Assembly: GCA_023659785.1 (NCBI GenBank)
Contig: JAGXOR010000003.1
Span: 1-34,045, forward strand
Direction: 5' to 3'
Source: Methanomicrobia archaeon LH_S13
Lineage (GTDB): Archaea > Halobacteriota > Syntropharchaeia > Alkanophagales > Methanospirareceae
Length of the DNA: 34,045 bases
The position numbers and the translations under genes were made by a program. This document shows positions 1 to 8,155 of this stretch, piece after piece. Below the pieces are notes generated by a model. That model had not been told where the DNA came from, did not search any database, and saw only the letters and a list, made by a program, of their open reading frames with translations. Numbering within the stretch: position 1 is the stretch's first letter; every line of letters begins with the position of its first letter.

Positions 1-1265
1 AGGAGCATAAGAGGGCGTTTGAAGACTACAACAAGGCAATAGAACTCAATCCGAAAGATGCTGAGGCTTACTACAATAGAGGAGTTGCGTATCATAAACT
101 AGAGGAGCATAAGAGGGCGATTGAAGACTACAACAAGGCGATAGAACTCAATCCGAATCTTGCTGAGGCTTATGCAAATCTTGGACTTACACAGCTTCAA
201 ACAAATGAAGAATTAGACAAAGCAATTGAAGATTTTAAACACGCAAGCGACCTTTTTGAAGGAAGAGATAAGGAAAGGATGCTTGGATTTATAGAATGGG
301 CAAAGGCAAGGAAAGAGATGAACGTGAAGGATTGGGAAGATTTTAGAAAACTGATGAACGAAGCGAGAGAAAAATTTGAAAAAATCAACGATTCTTTGTC
401 TCTTTCAATTAATGCTCTTATAAAATTCTCTTATCTGGATGAAGAACTGGATAACGCTTTGAACATCACCGAGCCAATAGAAGCATTAGAAGAGATAGAA
501 ACGGTATTAAGAAATCCTCCTGAAGTTGAAGGATTGATTGACCCGGAGAGAAGAATATTTGGTGCTAGGGTTACTTCTTTTGCAATCTTACGTGATTTTA
601 TTAGCTCTATGAGGAGCATTGATGAGAACACAGACCCAGGAGTGGTTAAAGCCAAACTTACTGAATTGTTTGAAGAGTCAGGGAAAGTAGTAAGAGCGTT
701 TGACTCAGTTAATTTCACCACGGGGGAGATGGCAATTGTGAATATTCAAAAGATTATAAGCTCAGTTAAAGAAGGAAAAGGGATGGAAGAAATAAAATGG
801 GCTGCGAACAAAAACCAAAAGGCTTTGGATATACTTAAAAAATATTGGTCAAGACTCAGCTTTGCTATAGAAGTGATGAATGGCAAATCAAGTCGCGCAA
901 CTGAGGATATTACATTGAGAAGAGAAGTGCGGGTTGGATTTGCTGAAACAATAGGAGAAATTCATAAGGCAAAGGAGGAGATTTTAGAGAAAATCTACAA
1001 GACAGAAAATATTCTGATACAAAGGAATAAAATAAATACAAGAATTAGAATAGAAATTCCACCATTCTCTTCTCCTACAAAAATTATTGTTGACATACCT
1101 ATCGGAAAACTAAAGGAGAAGCAAATAGAAGAAAAAGTAGAAGAGATAGCTTCTAAATTTAAATATCTGGGGTATAAGGTGAAGGAGGAGTTTTTGGAGG
1201 CAATTAAGCGTATTCCGGAAATAGATAAGGAGCTTCTGAATAGGTTGAAGAAGAAAAAAGCCTAA
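1..1265 (+). CDS. TPR-repeat protein, 5' truncated by window edge
   Basis: The frame open from nt 3 joins ORF 279..1265. It reads EHKRAFEDYNKAIELNPKDAEAYYNRGVAYHKLEEHKRAIEDYNKAIELNPNLAEAYANLG, classic 34-aa TPR units, followed by a long helical C-terminal region. Confidence 0.85.
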   Translation, partial: EHKRAFEDYNKAIELNPKDAEAYYNRGVAYHKLEEHKRAIEDYNKAIELNPNLAEAYANLGLTQLQTNEELDKAIEDFKHASDLFEGRDKERMLGFIEWAKARKEMNVKDWEDFRKLMNEAREKFEKINDSLSLSINALIKFSYLDEELDNALNITEPIEALEEIETVLRNPPEVEGLIDPERRIFGARVTSFAILRDFISSMRSIDENTDPGVVKAKLTELFEESGKVVRAFDSVNFTTGEMAIVNIQKIISSVKEGKGMEEIKWAANKNQKALDILKKYWSRLSFAIEVMNGKSSRATEDITLRREVRVGFAETIGEIHKAKEEILEKIYKTENILIQRNKINTRIRIEIPPFSSPTKIIVDIPIGKLKEKQIEEKVEEIASKFKYLGYKVKEEFLEAIKRIPEIDKELLNRLKKKKA

Positions 1266-1341
1266 AGAGGATTTTGATTTACTCCCCTTTCCGTTCCATC
1301 CATTATATACGTTTGGGATATATCCCGACGTTCTCGGCGTT

Positions 1342-1545
1342 TTTTCAAAATTCTCTAAAGTAAACATAAAAGAGATGAAAGAAGTAAACTGGCAGGAGGT
1401 AATAAGAACTATGGTAGAAGAACTGATCAAAGATAAGAATAAGGAAAGATTACTTGCTGAGGCAAAGGAGATAAGGAAAGAGATGAAGGTAGATGTGAGT
1501 GCTGCTGAACTAAAACTAATACGGGCAGATAGAGATACCAGATAG
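1342..1545 (+). pseudogene. VapB-like antitoxin remnant
   Basis: The frame reads ...GVFSKFSKVNIKEMKEVNWQEVIRTMVEELIKDKNKERLLAEAKEIRKEMKVDVSAAELKLIRADRDTR*, resembling the C-terminal part of archaeal VapB antitoxins. No proper start or N-terminal DNA-binding segment is seen. The 5' boundary is approximate. Confidence 0.5.
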
Positions 1546-1546
1546 A

Positions 1547-1606
1547 GTGATTCTTGATTCAAGTGTTATTGCTGCGATATTTTTTAAAGAAAATCACAAT
1601 ATATAA
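1547..1606 (+). pseudogene. VapC-like PIN-domain toxin, N-terminal fragment
   Basis: GTG-start frame (M)ILDSSVIAAIFFKENHNI*. The DSSVIAAIFFKE motif is typical of the PIN-domain N-terminus. It stops after ~19 aa and lies directly behind the VapB-like frame. Confidence 0.5.
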
Positions 1607-1644
1607 GACTATGTCAAATGAAGACACCGAGAAATATGCCTCTC

Positions 1645-1842
1645 TTATCCTATCGCTACCACAGCCCACTCAAAAACCGCCTCCACCTCCCTCGTCCTCT
1701 CAATCGCCTTCGCCACCCTCATATAATGCTCAATCTCCTCCAGTGACAATTTCCGCTTCTCTTTCTTTCCGTAATCCGGGCACGCCTCGTTTGGACAAAA
1801 GAATTCGTCTAAAATCGTACCGCCGCGTAGAACTGGATGCAA
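1645..1842 (-). CDS. small Cys-containing protein (FFCPNEACPDYGK), possibly a transposase N-terminal relic
   Basis: 65-aa ORF starting ~10 nt downstream of the MBL gene on the same strand. It has one CPNEACPDYG knuckle like those at the N-termini of some archaeal IS transposases. Confidence 0.35.
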   Translation of the reverse strand: MHPVLRGGTILDEFFCPNEACPDYGKKEKRKLSLEEIEHYMRVAKAIERTREVEAVFEWAVVAIG

Positions 1843-1851
1843 ATAAATGTT

Positions 1852-2505
1852 TTACAAATAGACTTCTTTTACGAATTCATAATTCCTTTTGACATTACTT
1901 TTCCCTTCTATTATCGCACCATGCCCGGGCAACAAAAGCTCGGTATCCAGTATTGACACCTTCTTAATAGAGCTTTTCAGCTCTTCTTTGTTTCCAAAAG
2001 GCAAATCAGTCCTTCCTACGCTTTTCTCAAACACCAAATCTCCGCATATCAATATCTTTTTAGCCAAAGTGTAAAAACAAACGCTTCCTGGAGAATGCCC
2101 TGGTGTATGTATTATCTTCAACCCTGTATTTCCTATATTCAACTTATCCTCAAGCACCAAATCCGCATCGAATTTCTTTTCCATGCCGATACCAATGAAC
2201 TTCGAAGCTTCCTCAGCCATAATATCAAGATATCTTAGTTGTGATGGATGTAGTGCAACTTTTGCACCAGAAAGTTCCTTAAGTGCTACTGTTGCGTCAC
2301 AATGGTCAGGATGAAGATGTGTAATCATTATCAAATCAACTTCTTTCGTGTCTATTCCGTCCTCTCGCATTTCTTCGAGTTTCCGCTCAAGATAATTTTC
2401 TGATCCCGGATCTATGAGCACGGTGATTTTATCTTTTATCACGTAAGTGTTTGCATCAAGAAATCCCCTCTCCTCGTACCAATACACGTCATCTTGAATT
2501 CTCAT
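1852..2505 (-). CDS. metallo-beta-lactamase fold hydrolase
   Basis: 217 aa with THLHPDHCD (HxHxDH-type), HTPGHSPGSVCF, GDLVFE and LPGHG motifs. Confidence 0.9.
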   Translation of the reverse strand: MRIQDDVYWYEERGFLDANTYVIKDKITVLIDPGSENYLERKLEEMREDGIDTKEVDLIMITHLHPDHCDATVALKELSGAKVALHPSQLRYLDIMAEEASKFIGIGMEKKFDADLVLEDKLNIGNTGLKIIHTPGHSPGSVCFYTLAKKILICGDLVFEKSVGRTDLPFGNKEELKSSIKKVSILDTELLLPGHGAIIEGKSNVKRNYEFVKEVYL

Positions 2506-2548
2506 GTAGTGTTGTGTAATTTAATTTAATCTAATCTAATCTAAGGGG

Positions 2549-3808
2549 TTATAAAGAAAGTTTTGCCAATTCATCCACTATCTCCTCTGCAATCACTTTT
2601 TTCGCACCTTTTACATGCTTTACTCCCTCTGCTCCTCCTCTTATTATATACACCTCGTTTTCTTTGGTCCCTATGCCCCCCTTACCAACATCATTTACAA
2701 CTACCATCTCAATGTTATGATTCTCCATCTTTTCCCTCGCCGCGCTTATCAGTTCCTCTTTAGAGACGTCCGTTTCTGCTTTAAATCCTACAATAACAAG
2801 TTCAGGGAATTCATCCCTCACTTCTTCTATCAGTTTCCCGGTGGGAACGAGATGCAAGTAGAACTCTTCGCCCGATGAAATCTTCGCTTCGGACGAGTCG
2901 GCAGTGAAATCCGAGATAGCGGCAGAAGAAATAAGCACGTCATATCCTTCCTCTTCCTCTTTCTCTTTACCTTCACGAAATTCAGTAACGCATGCATCAA
3001 TCATCTCACGTGCAGTCTCCACCCTGACTTCCTTTATTCCATCTAAATTCAACGGCGTTTTGCTGTGCACAAGCGTAACCTCAGCACCTTGTTTATACGC
3101 TTCCTTAACGAGTTCAATCCCCGTGCGACCCGAACTTCGATTTGTTAATATCCGTATAGGGTCTATCGGCTCGATGGTAGGTCCCCCTGTAATAAGGATA
3201 CGCTTTCCTGCAAGCTTTTTTAGCGACAGCACACGCTCAACCGCGAGAATTATGTCTTCAGTCGAGGCGATTTTCGCAAGTCCTTCCTCAAATTTAGGTC
3301 CTATTACGGTTACGCCGAGTTTTCGCAGCTTGTCGTGGTTCGCGATTAGAATCGGGTTTTTATACATGGTCTCGTGCATAGCAGGCACGACTATAATGGG
3401 TATTCCAGAGCCGAAGGCAGTGGTTGCAAATGCCGTTACGGGTGTATCCGAAACACCACCCGCTATCTTGTTCAGCGTGTTTGCCGTACAGGGTGCGATG
3501 ATAAACAGGTCTGCTGAACCTTCCATCCCCAAAAACACCACATGCTCTATATTCCCCATTAATTTCGTTATCACCTCATGCCCCGTGGCATAATGAAGCG
3601 TATAAGGATGAATTATTTCCATTGCCGCTTCACTCATCACCCCATACACATCTGCACCATGTCTTATCAATTCATGTGCGAGTTCAACGGTTCTTACCGC
3701 GGCGATAGAGCCAGTAACACCTAATACAATGCTCTTTCCTGATAAAGCGTGGCTTTTTGTGCCCTTTATTCTCAAGGTTGGGTGTGACCCTCTTTCTCCC
3801 TCCGCCAT
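2549..3808 (-). CDS. coaBC: bifunctional phosphopantothenoylcysteine decarboxylase / phosphopantothenate-cysteine ligase
   Basis: Flavoprotein N-half (GKSIVLGVTGSIAA, APCTANTLNKIAGGVSD, PAMHETM) and CoaB half (ILITGGPTIEPIDPIRILTNRSSGRTG). The listed ORF begins at 3868 but that part overlaps a tRNA; ATG 3808 (MAEGERGSHPTL) is the likely start. Confidence 0.9.
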   Translation of the reverse strand: MAEGERGSHPTLRIKGTKSHALSGKSIVLGVTGSIAAVRTVELAHELIRHGADVYGVMSEAAMEIIHPYTLHYATGHEVITKLMGNIEHVVFLGMEGSADLFIIAPCTANTLNKIAGGVSDTPVTAFATTAFGSGIPIIVVPAMHETMYKNPILIANHDKLRKLGVTVIGPKFEEGLAKIASTEDIILAVERVLSLKKLAGKRILITGGPTIEPIDPIRILTNRSSGRTGIELVKEAYKQGAEVTLVHSKTPLNLDGIKEVRVETAREMIDACVTEFREGKEKEEEEGYDVLISSAAISDFTADSSEAKISSGEEFYLHLVPTGKLIEEVRDEFPELVIVGFKAETDVSKEELISAAREKMENHNIEMVVVNDVGKGGIGTKENEVYIIRGGAEGVKHVKGAKKVIAEEIVDELAKLSL

Positions 3809-3810
3809 AA

Positions 3811-3883
3811 TGGACCGGTCGGGATTTGAACCCGAGGCCTCCCGCACGCCAAGCGAGTGATCTTCCAACTGATCTACCGGCCC
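3811..3883 (-). tRNA. tRNA-Ala (anticodon GGC)
   Basis: Minus-strand cloverleaf: GGGCCGG acceptor with CCGGTCC including a G3:U70 pair, D-arm GATCAGTTGGAAGATC, anticodon loop TTGGCGT in CTCGC/GCGGG, T-arm TCGGGTTCAAATCCCGA, discriminator A, CCA not encoded. Confidence 0.95.
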
Positions 3884-4344
3884 TATATGATATTCCCCGA
3901 TGCATCTTCTATTATCCTTTCACAATAAAAGCACCTGAATAGAGGAGGGTTCTCGCTCACCGTAATGAACTTAGAGATAACCGACTCCTTTTCCGCATTG
4001 GATATGCAATTAGGATTCGCACATCTTATAATCCCCTCTATTGACTTTGGAAGGTAAACCTTATGCTTTGCCACTACTTCAGAATCCCCTATTATGTTTA
4101 TCTTTGCGTTTGGTGCAATCAACGCGATTTTATCAACCTCCTCGGGCTTTAATTCCCTGTCTTCCACTTTTACTATGTCCTTTCTGCCCATCTTCTTGCT
4201 TCGCACATTCATCGCAACGCTTAGAACCGCGTTAGTCCTTGCATTTATCCCTAATATTTTCAGCACATTCAGCGCCTGTCCCCCTGGAATATGGTCAATA
4301 ACAGTTCCGTTTTTGATTGGCACTACTTTTAATTCTTTTTTCAT
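3883..4344 (-). CDS. pyrI: aspartate carbamoyltransferase regulatory chain
   Basis: 153 aa. Starts MKKELKVVPIKNGTVIDHIPGGQALNVLKILGI and has zinc-site cysteines CANPNC and CFYC. Confidence 0.95.
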   Translation of the reverse strand: MKKELKVVPIKNGTVIDHIPGGQALNVLKILGINARTNAVLSVAMNVRSKKMGRKDIVKVEDRELKPEEVDKIALIAPNAKINIIGDSEVVAKHKVYLPKSIEGIIRCANPNCISNAEKESVISKFITVSENPPLFRCFYCERIIEDASGNII

Positions 4345-4349
4345 CTTAG

Positions 4350-4423
4350 TGGGGCCGCCGAGATTTGAACTCGGGACAACTCGGTCTTCAGCCGAGCGCT
4401 CTCCCAGCCTGAGCTACGGCCCC
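4350..4423 (-). tRNA. tRNA-Phe (anticodon GAA)
   Basis: Minus-strand cloverleaf GGGGCCG..CGGCCCC+A, anticodon loop CTGAAGA in CTCGG/CCGAG, T-arm CCGAGTTCAAATCTCGG. Confidence 0.95.
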
Positions 4424-4488
4424 TCTTCTACACATACCCTATTTCTTTTTCAATTATAAATATACTCCTAATTTTATATTTCTATATA

Positions 4489-5904
4489 ATGGAAGAAGAG
4501 CTAAAAAAAGCGATGGATTCTGTAGTATCGAAAAATGCAGGAGTGAGATATGTCGATATTCGCATGGAAAAGGGTTACGCAACTGCTATCGAACTAAGAG
4601 ATGACACCCTTAGAGAGATGAGCTATGGTATAGACGAAGGCATGGGTGTAAGGGTACTATATAAAAATTCGTGGGGTTTTTCTTCCTCTAATGATATCAC
4701 AAAGCCTCGAATAAAAGATACTTTTGAAGACGCTTTGGACACCGGTAGAGCGCTGTCGCTATCGAAATCGAATAAGGATGCGGAAGCGGTAAAAATTGCA
4801 GACGCTGTACCGATAAACGACTATTTTAAACTAAAGCCGAAAATAAACCCTGATGATGTCGGCATTGAAGAGAAGAAGCACATGGTTAAAGAAGCGTATA
4901 AAGCGGCAAAGAAACACTCTCCATACATAAAAACTATCTCTACCTTATATCTGGATGGTTACGAGGAGCAGATATATGCAAATTACGATGGAAGCTACAT
5001 TGTAATGGAAATGCCGGCAGTTTTTATGCGTGTAAGGGTAGTAGCGAGAAAGGGGGATGTTTTGCAAGAAGGCACAGAGGGTATCGGAGCAGTGGCAGGT
5101 TTTGAAGTCATAGAAGAAGAAAATCCTGAGGTCGTGGGTATAAAGGCTGCGGATAAAGCTGTCAGGCTGCTTGACGCTGAGCTGCCCCCTGCGGGTGAGC
5201 TGCCTGTAATAATGGACCCGAAGCTTACAGGAGTTTTTATGCACGAAGCGCTCGGACATGCGGCAGAAGCTGACCACGTATTATACGGAGAATCAATACT
5301 AAAGGGGAAAATAGGAGAAGCAATAGCCTACGAAGGTTTGACTGTTGCTGACGATCCGACCATCGAGAACTCGCATGGGTATTATAGATACGATGATGAA
5401 GGAGCGAGGTCAAAAAGAACAGAGATGATAAAAGACGGCATCTTAGTTTCTTATTTGCATACACGGGAAACCGCAGGCAGGTTAGAAGCGATGCCAACTG
5501 CGAATGCGCGTGCCGCGGATTATTCTGAAGTTCCTTTGGTCAGGATGAGCAACACGGTAATTGAGGAAGGGGACTGGAATTTTGAAGATATGCGAGAAGA
5601 TATACGGTTTGGGATATACGCTAAAGGTATGCGAGGAGGGCAGGTGGATACAGTAAGGGGGGAATTTCAGTTCAGTGCAGAGGAAGCGTTTCTGATAGAA
5701 AAGGGTGCTCTTACAAAAAGGTTGAAAAACGTTTCTCTTTCCGGTAGAACTCTTGATGTATTGAAGAACATAGATGCCGTGGGGAATGATAAAAAGCGAG
5801 GTTCAATAGGGTTTTGCGGTAAAGACGGTCAGGAGGTACCTGTTTCTGAATACGCTCCGCATGTCCGCGTGAAGAAGATATTAGTTGGCGGGGCTTCCTC
5901 ATAG
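4489..5904 (+). CDS. tldD: TldD/PmbA family metallopeptidase
   Basis: 471 aa with the metal-binding motif HEALGHAAEAD and C-terminal GRTLDVLKNIDAVGNDKKRGSIGFCGKDGQEVPVSEYAPHVRVKKILVGG. Confidence 0.92.
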   Translation: MEEELKKAMDSVVSKNAGVRYVDIRMEKGYATAIELRDDTLREMSYGIDEGMGVRVLYKNSWGFSSSNDITKPRIKDTFEDALDTGRALSLSKSNKDAEAVKIADAVPINDYFKLKPKINPDDVGIEEKKHMVKEAYKAAKKHSPYIKTISTLYLDGYEEQIYANYDGSYIVMEMPAVFMRVRVVARKGDVLQEGTEGIGAVAGFEVIEEENPEVVGIKAADKAVRLLDAELPPAGELPVIMDPKLTGVFMHEALGHAAEADHVLYGESILKGKIGEAIAYEGLTVADDPTIENSHGYYRYDDEGARSKRTEMIKDGILVSYLHTRETAGRLEAMPTANARAADYSEVPLVRMSNTVIEEGDWNFEDMREDIRFGIYAKGMRGGQVDTVRGEFQFSAEEAFLIEKGALTKRLKNVSLSGRTLDVLKNIDAVGNDKKRGSIGFCGKDGQEVPVSEYAPHVRVKKILVGGASS

Positions 5905-6170
5905 AGGGAGAAATAATGGCTAAATATCATCAATTGTTGCATCCATTTATCTAGCGTATCCAGTGAGATGGGTGATTCGATTCTAAAGAATCGCTTTAAT
6001 AGGCAATAAGAAAAGGAAGGTAAGTTATGTCACTCTACTCTTAAATTCTTAAGTTAAAACCAGAAATGAATTTTGACCGGGGTTTTTGGGATTGAAACAA
6101 TTGATGTTTATCTCCTATTTATATTTGATAACGTTTTGATGTAGTTTATAAAGCGGTGGATGAAGGTATC

Positions 6171-7466
6171 CTAACGCCATAGAATCACCTCTGCTGCTTT
6201 CCTCACTTCTTCCCTATATTTTTCAGGTGTGTAAACGCCTACTTTATAATTTTCTCGGAATGCTCGACTGAGCATTGACACGAGCGAAGAAACTTCCCGT
6301 AATCTCTTGATTTCTCGTGCGCTCTGTCCGCGGCCACGCAAGCCCTGTAAGGACTTACTGACTACTACTTTCGCTGCACTTTCTTTTAACTCCGCTTCTT
6401 TTTCTCCTTGAAAATCCAATAATACATATTTCTCATCTACGCCAGCTCGTTTGCTTATTTCCTCTTCTACCTCCCTTCTTCGCTTTTCTTCACTCAATTG
6501 CGCTACTACACCCTCGCTTAGTCCATTTATGCCTGTATATACCGCGCGTTTGAATAATCGCCTCTCGTTTATCCGCTCCCTTATCTCTTCAGGATAGCCC
6601 TTTGCATTTCTCAGCGAATTATTTACTGCGGAATCATCCATTTCTCTTAATTCCAATGCGTAGTCCTCAGACTCAGACTCAGATTCAGATTCAGACTTCG
6701 ATTCGATGAAATCCTCAAGCGCTTTCAAAAGCATCAATTGTGCTATCCTGTTGGTGTGATGATTATAAACCGTAGGATGCATGAGGAATCGCGAAAAAAG
6801 CAAATATTCCGCAGGTAATATCCCCTTTTCTGTTATAACAAGGCTTCCCTTGAAGAAATCCAATCCTTGAATAAGTCTCATATTGTCAACAACGCCGTAT
6901 GCCACGCCTGTATAATACGAATCGCGAACTAAATAATCCATCTTATCCACGTCTATTTCACCATTTAAAATCCGTGAAAAATCTCGTTCATCACTATTAC
7001 TACCTTCTACCTTTTCCCCTTTTATATAACTTATTATCTTTCGCTTGTCCAAGCAATGTTCTTCCAGAACCTCTGCAATACGGGTTGCCGATGATTCAGC
7101 TTCTGCATTTTGCACGAAAATTCTATCTTCAATATCTTCATGGCTTTTCCCTGTGAGCTTTTTTATCAGTGGCTCTGTCACATGCGAATAAGGACCGTGG
7201 CCAATATCGTGTATCAAAGAAGCGACAAGAAGTTCCTTCTCTTCTTCTTTCTCTACTTCCAGCATGTCAAGTAAAACGTTCGTTAAATGGTAAACTCCGA
7301 GCGAATGCTCAAATCTCGTATGGTTTGCACCAGGATAAACTAAATAAGAGAAGCCAAGCTGTCTTATTCTTCTTAATCTCTGCATTTCCACGGTATCTAT
7401 TATCGCGATTGCAAGGTCATCTATTTCTATGTATCCGTGTATGGGGTCTCTTATTGCCTTTCGCAT
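6171..7466 (-). CDS. HD-domain phosphohydrolase (SAMHD1/dGTPase-like family)
   Basis: Likely start MRKAIRDPIHGYIEIDD at 7466. Motifs H...HD (TRFEHSLGVYHL, ASLIHDIGHGPYSH), GEIDVDKMDYLVRDSYYTGV. The ORF track start at 7544 adds a non-conserved extension. Confidence 0.9.
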   Translation of the reverse strand: MRKAIRDPIHGYIEIDDLAIAIIDTVEMQRLRRIRQLGFSYLVYPGANHTRFEHSLGVYHLTNVLLDMLEVEKEEEKELLVASLIHDIGHGPYSHVTEPLIKKLTGKSHEDIEDRIFVQNAEAESSATRIAEVLEEHCLDKRKIISYIKGEKVEGSNSDERDFSRILNGEIDVDKMDYLVRDSYYTGVAYGVVDNMRLIQGLDFFKGSLVITEKGILPAEYLLFSRFLMHPTVYNHHTNRIAQLMLLKALEDFIESKSESESESESEDYALELREMDDSAVNNSLRNAKGYPEEIRERINERRLFKRAVYTGINGLSEGVVAQLSEEKRRREVEEEISKRAGVDEKYVLLDFQGEKEAELKESAAKVVVSKSLQGLRGRGQSAREIKRLREVSSLVSMLSRAFRENYKVGVYTPEKYREEVRKAAEVILWR

Positions 7467-7509
7467 CAAACTTTTCTTAAAAAGAAAAGGTTTATCAAAA
7501 GAAAAAGTG

Positions 7510-7706
7510 TTACGTAACCACAATATCCCCAGCCTCTCGCTCATACATGTCCCTTATGTATGCCATCGTGCCTATAATGACCCGGCTTATCGTGTAGATA
7601 AAAGCGGCTCATCTTCTTTGATCCCTGCGACCCTATAGTACTTTAACGCATCTTCCATGTATCTCTCCGCCGATCCATAGCTCTCAGAAAAAGTATCGTA
7701 TTGAAC
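7510..7706 (-). pseudogene. fragment of an unknown gene, truncated at its 5' side by an IS200/IS605 element
   Basis: Minus frame VQYDTFSESYGSAERYMEDALKYYRVAGIKEDEPL then, after an apparent frameshift, FIYTISRVIIGTMAYIRDMYEREAGDIVVT*. Coding-like text starts at the IS right end. Confidence 0.4.
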
Positions 7707-8155
7707 TACTCCTCGCTATCGCAAGGGGCTTCCTACTTCAACGATAGAATTTAGGATTCTCTATCTGTCGCCCATCGCTATCAGTAAGGAAGGACTTTAT
7801 GCCCATATCCAGACCAACTCCGATCTTGGATATGCGCAACTTATCAAGCCTATTACCTGTCTTTATAACTTTGAACTCCGATTGATTCAGGATGAAGCTA
7901 TTGAACTGCCCGTATTTCTTATAGCGCAGCTTACCGACTTTTCTCCATCTCTTCTTCAACCCTTCCTTCTCTTCTTTCATCTTCGGCAGCATCGCCTGTA
8001 AATTATACCGGGAAGGAATCTTCTCGCTGTCATTCCAAATAGCTAAGAAGGAGTTGTAGAGCAACCTGCAGGCATATCTCTAACACCGATAACAACTTCT
8101 TTTCGTCTTCTTTCTTCGGATACAGCCGAAACTTATATGTTCACTATATAAATAC
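7701..8155 (-). mobile_element. decayed IS200/IS605-family element with internally deleted tnpB
   Basis: TnpB fragments YKFRLYPKKEDEKKLLSVLEICLQ (another frame), LYNSFLAIWNDSEKIPSRYNLQAMLPKMKEE, LRYKKYGQFNSFILNQSEFKVIKTGNRLDKLRISKIG and GLDMGIKSFLTDSDGRQIENPKFYR (RuvC-I). Followed by hairpin CCTTGC-GATA-GCGAGG and TTCAA at the right end. The left boundary is approximate. Confidence 0.75.
7738..8064 (-). pseudogene. tnpB: TnpB (RNA-guided nuclease family) fragment; RuvC-II/III and zinc finger missing
   Basis: 108-aa ORF keeps an N-terminal piece and RuvC-I (GLDMGIKSFLTDSDG), then stops at NPKFYR*. Confidence 0.75.

Noticed and set aside
1554-1892. Plus-strand 112-aa proline/serine-rich ORF
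   Set aside because: Low-complexity antisense of the small Cys protein and MBL gene end; no start context or family motif.
2904-3593. 229-aa plus-strand ORF
   Set aside because: Antisense to coaBC, whose motifs are unambiguous; Ser/Ile-rich composition is typical of a shadow frame.
3809-3868. Extended N-terminus MEDHSLGVREASGSNPDRSI for CoaBC
   Set aside because: The sequence is tRNA-Ala; the start at 3808 is more plausible.
4094-4459. Plus-strand ORF containing LVGPPRFELGTTRSSAERSPSLSYGP
   Set aside because: This is the familiar spurious translation of the antisense strand of a tRNA gene (here tRNA-Phe).
6667-6702. Possible short CRISPR-like array
   Set aside because: Hexamer microsatellite in frame within a CDS; no spacer structure.
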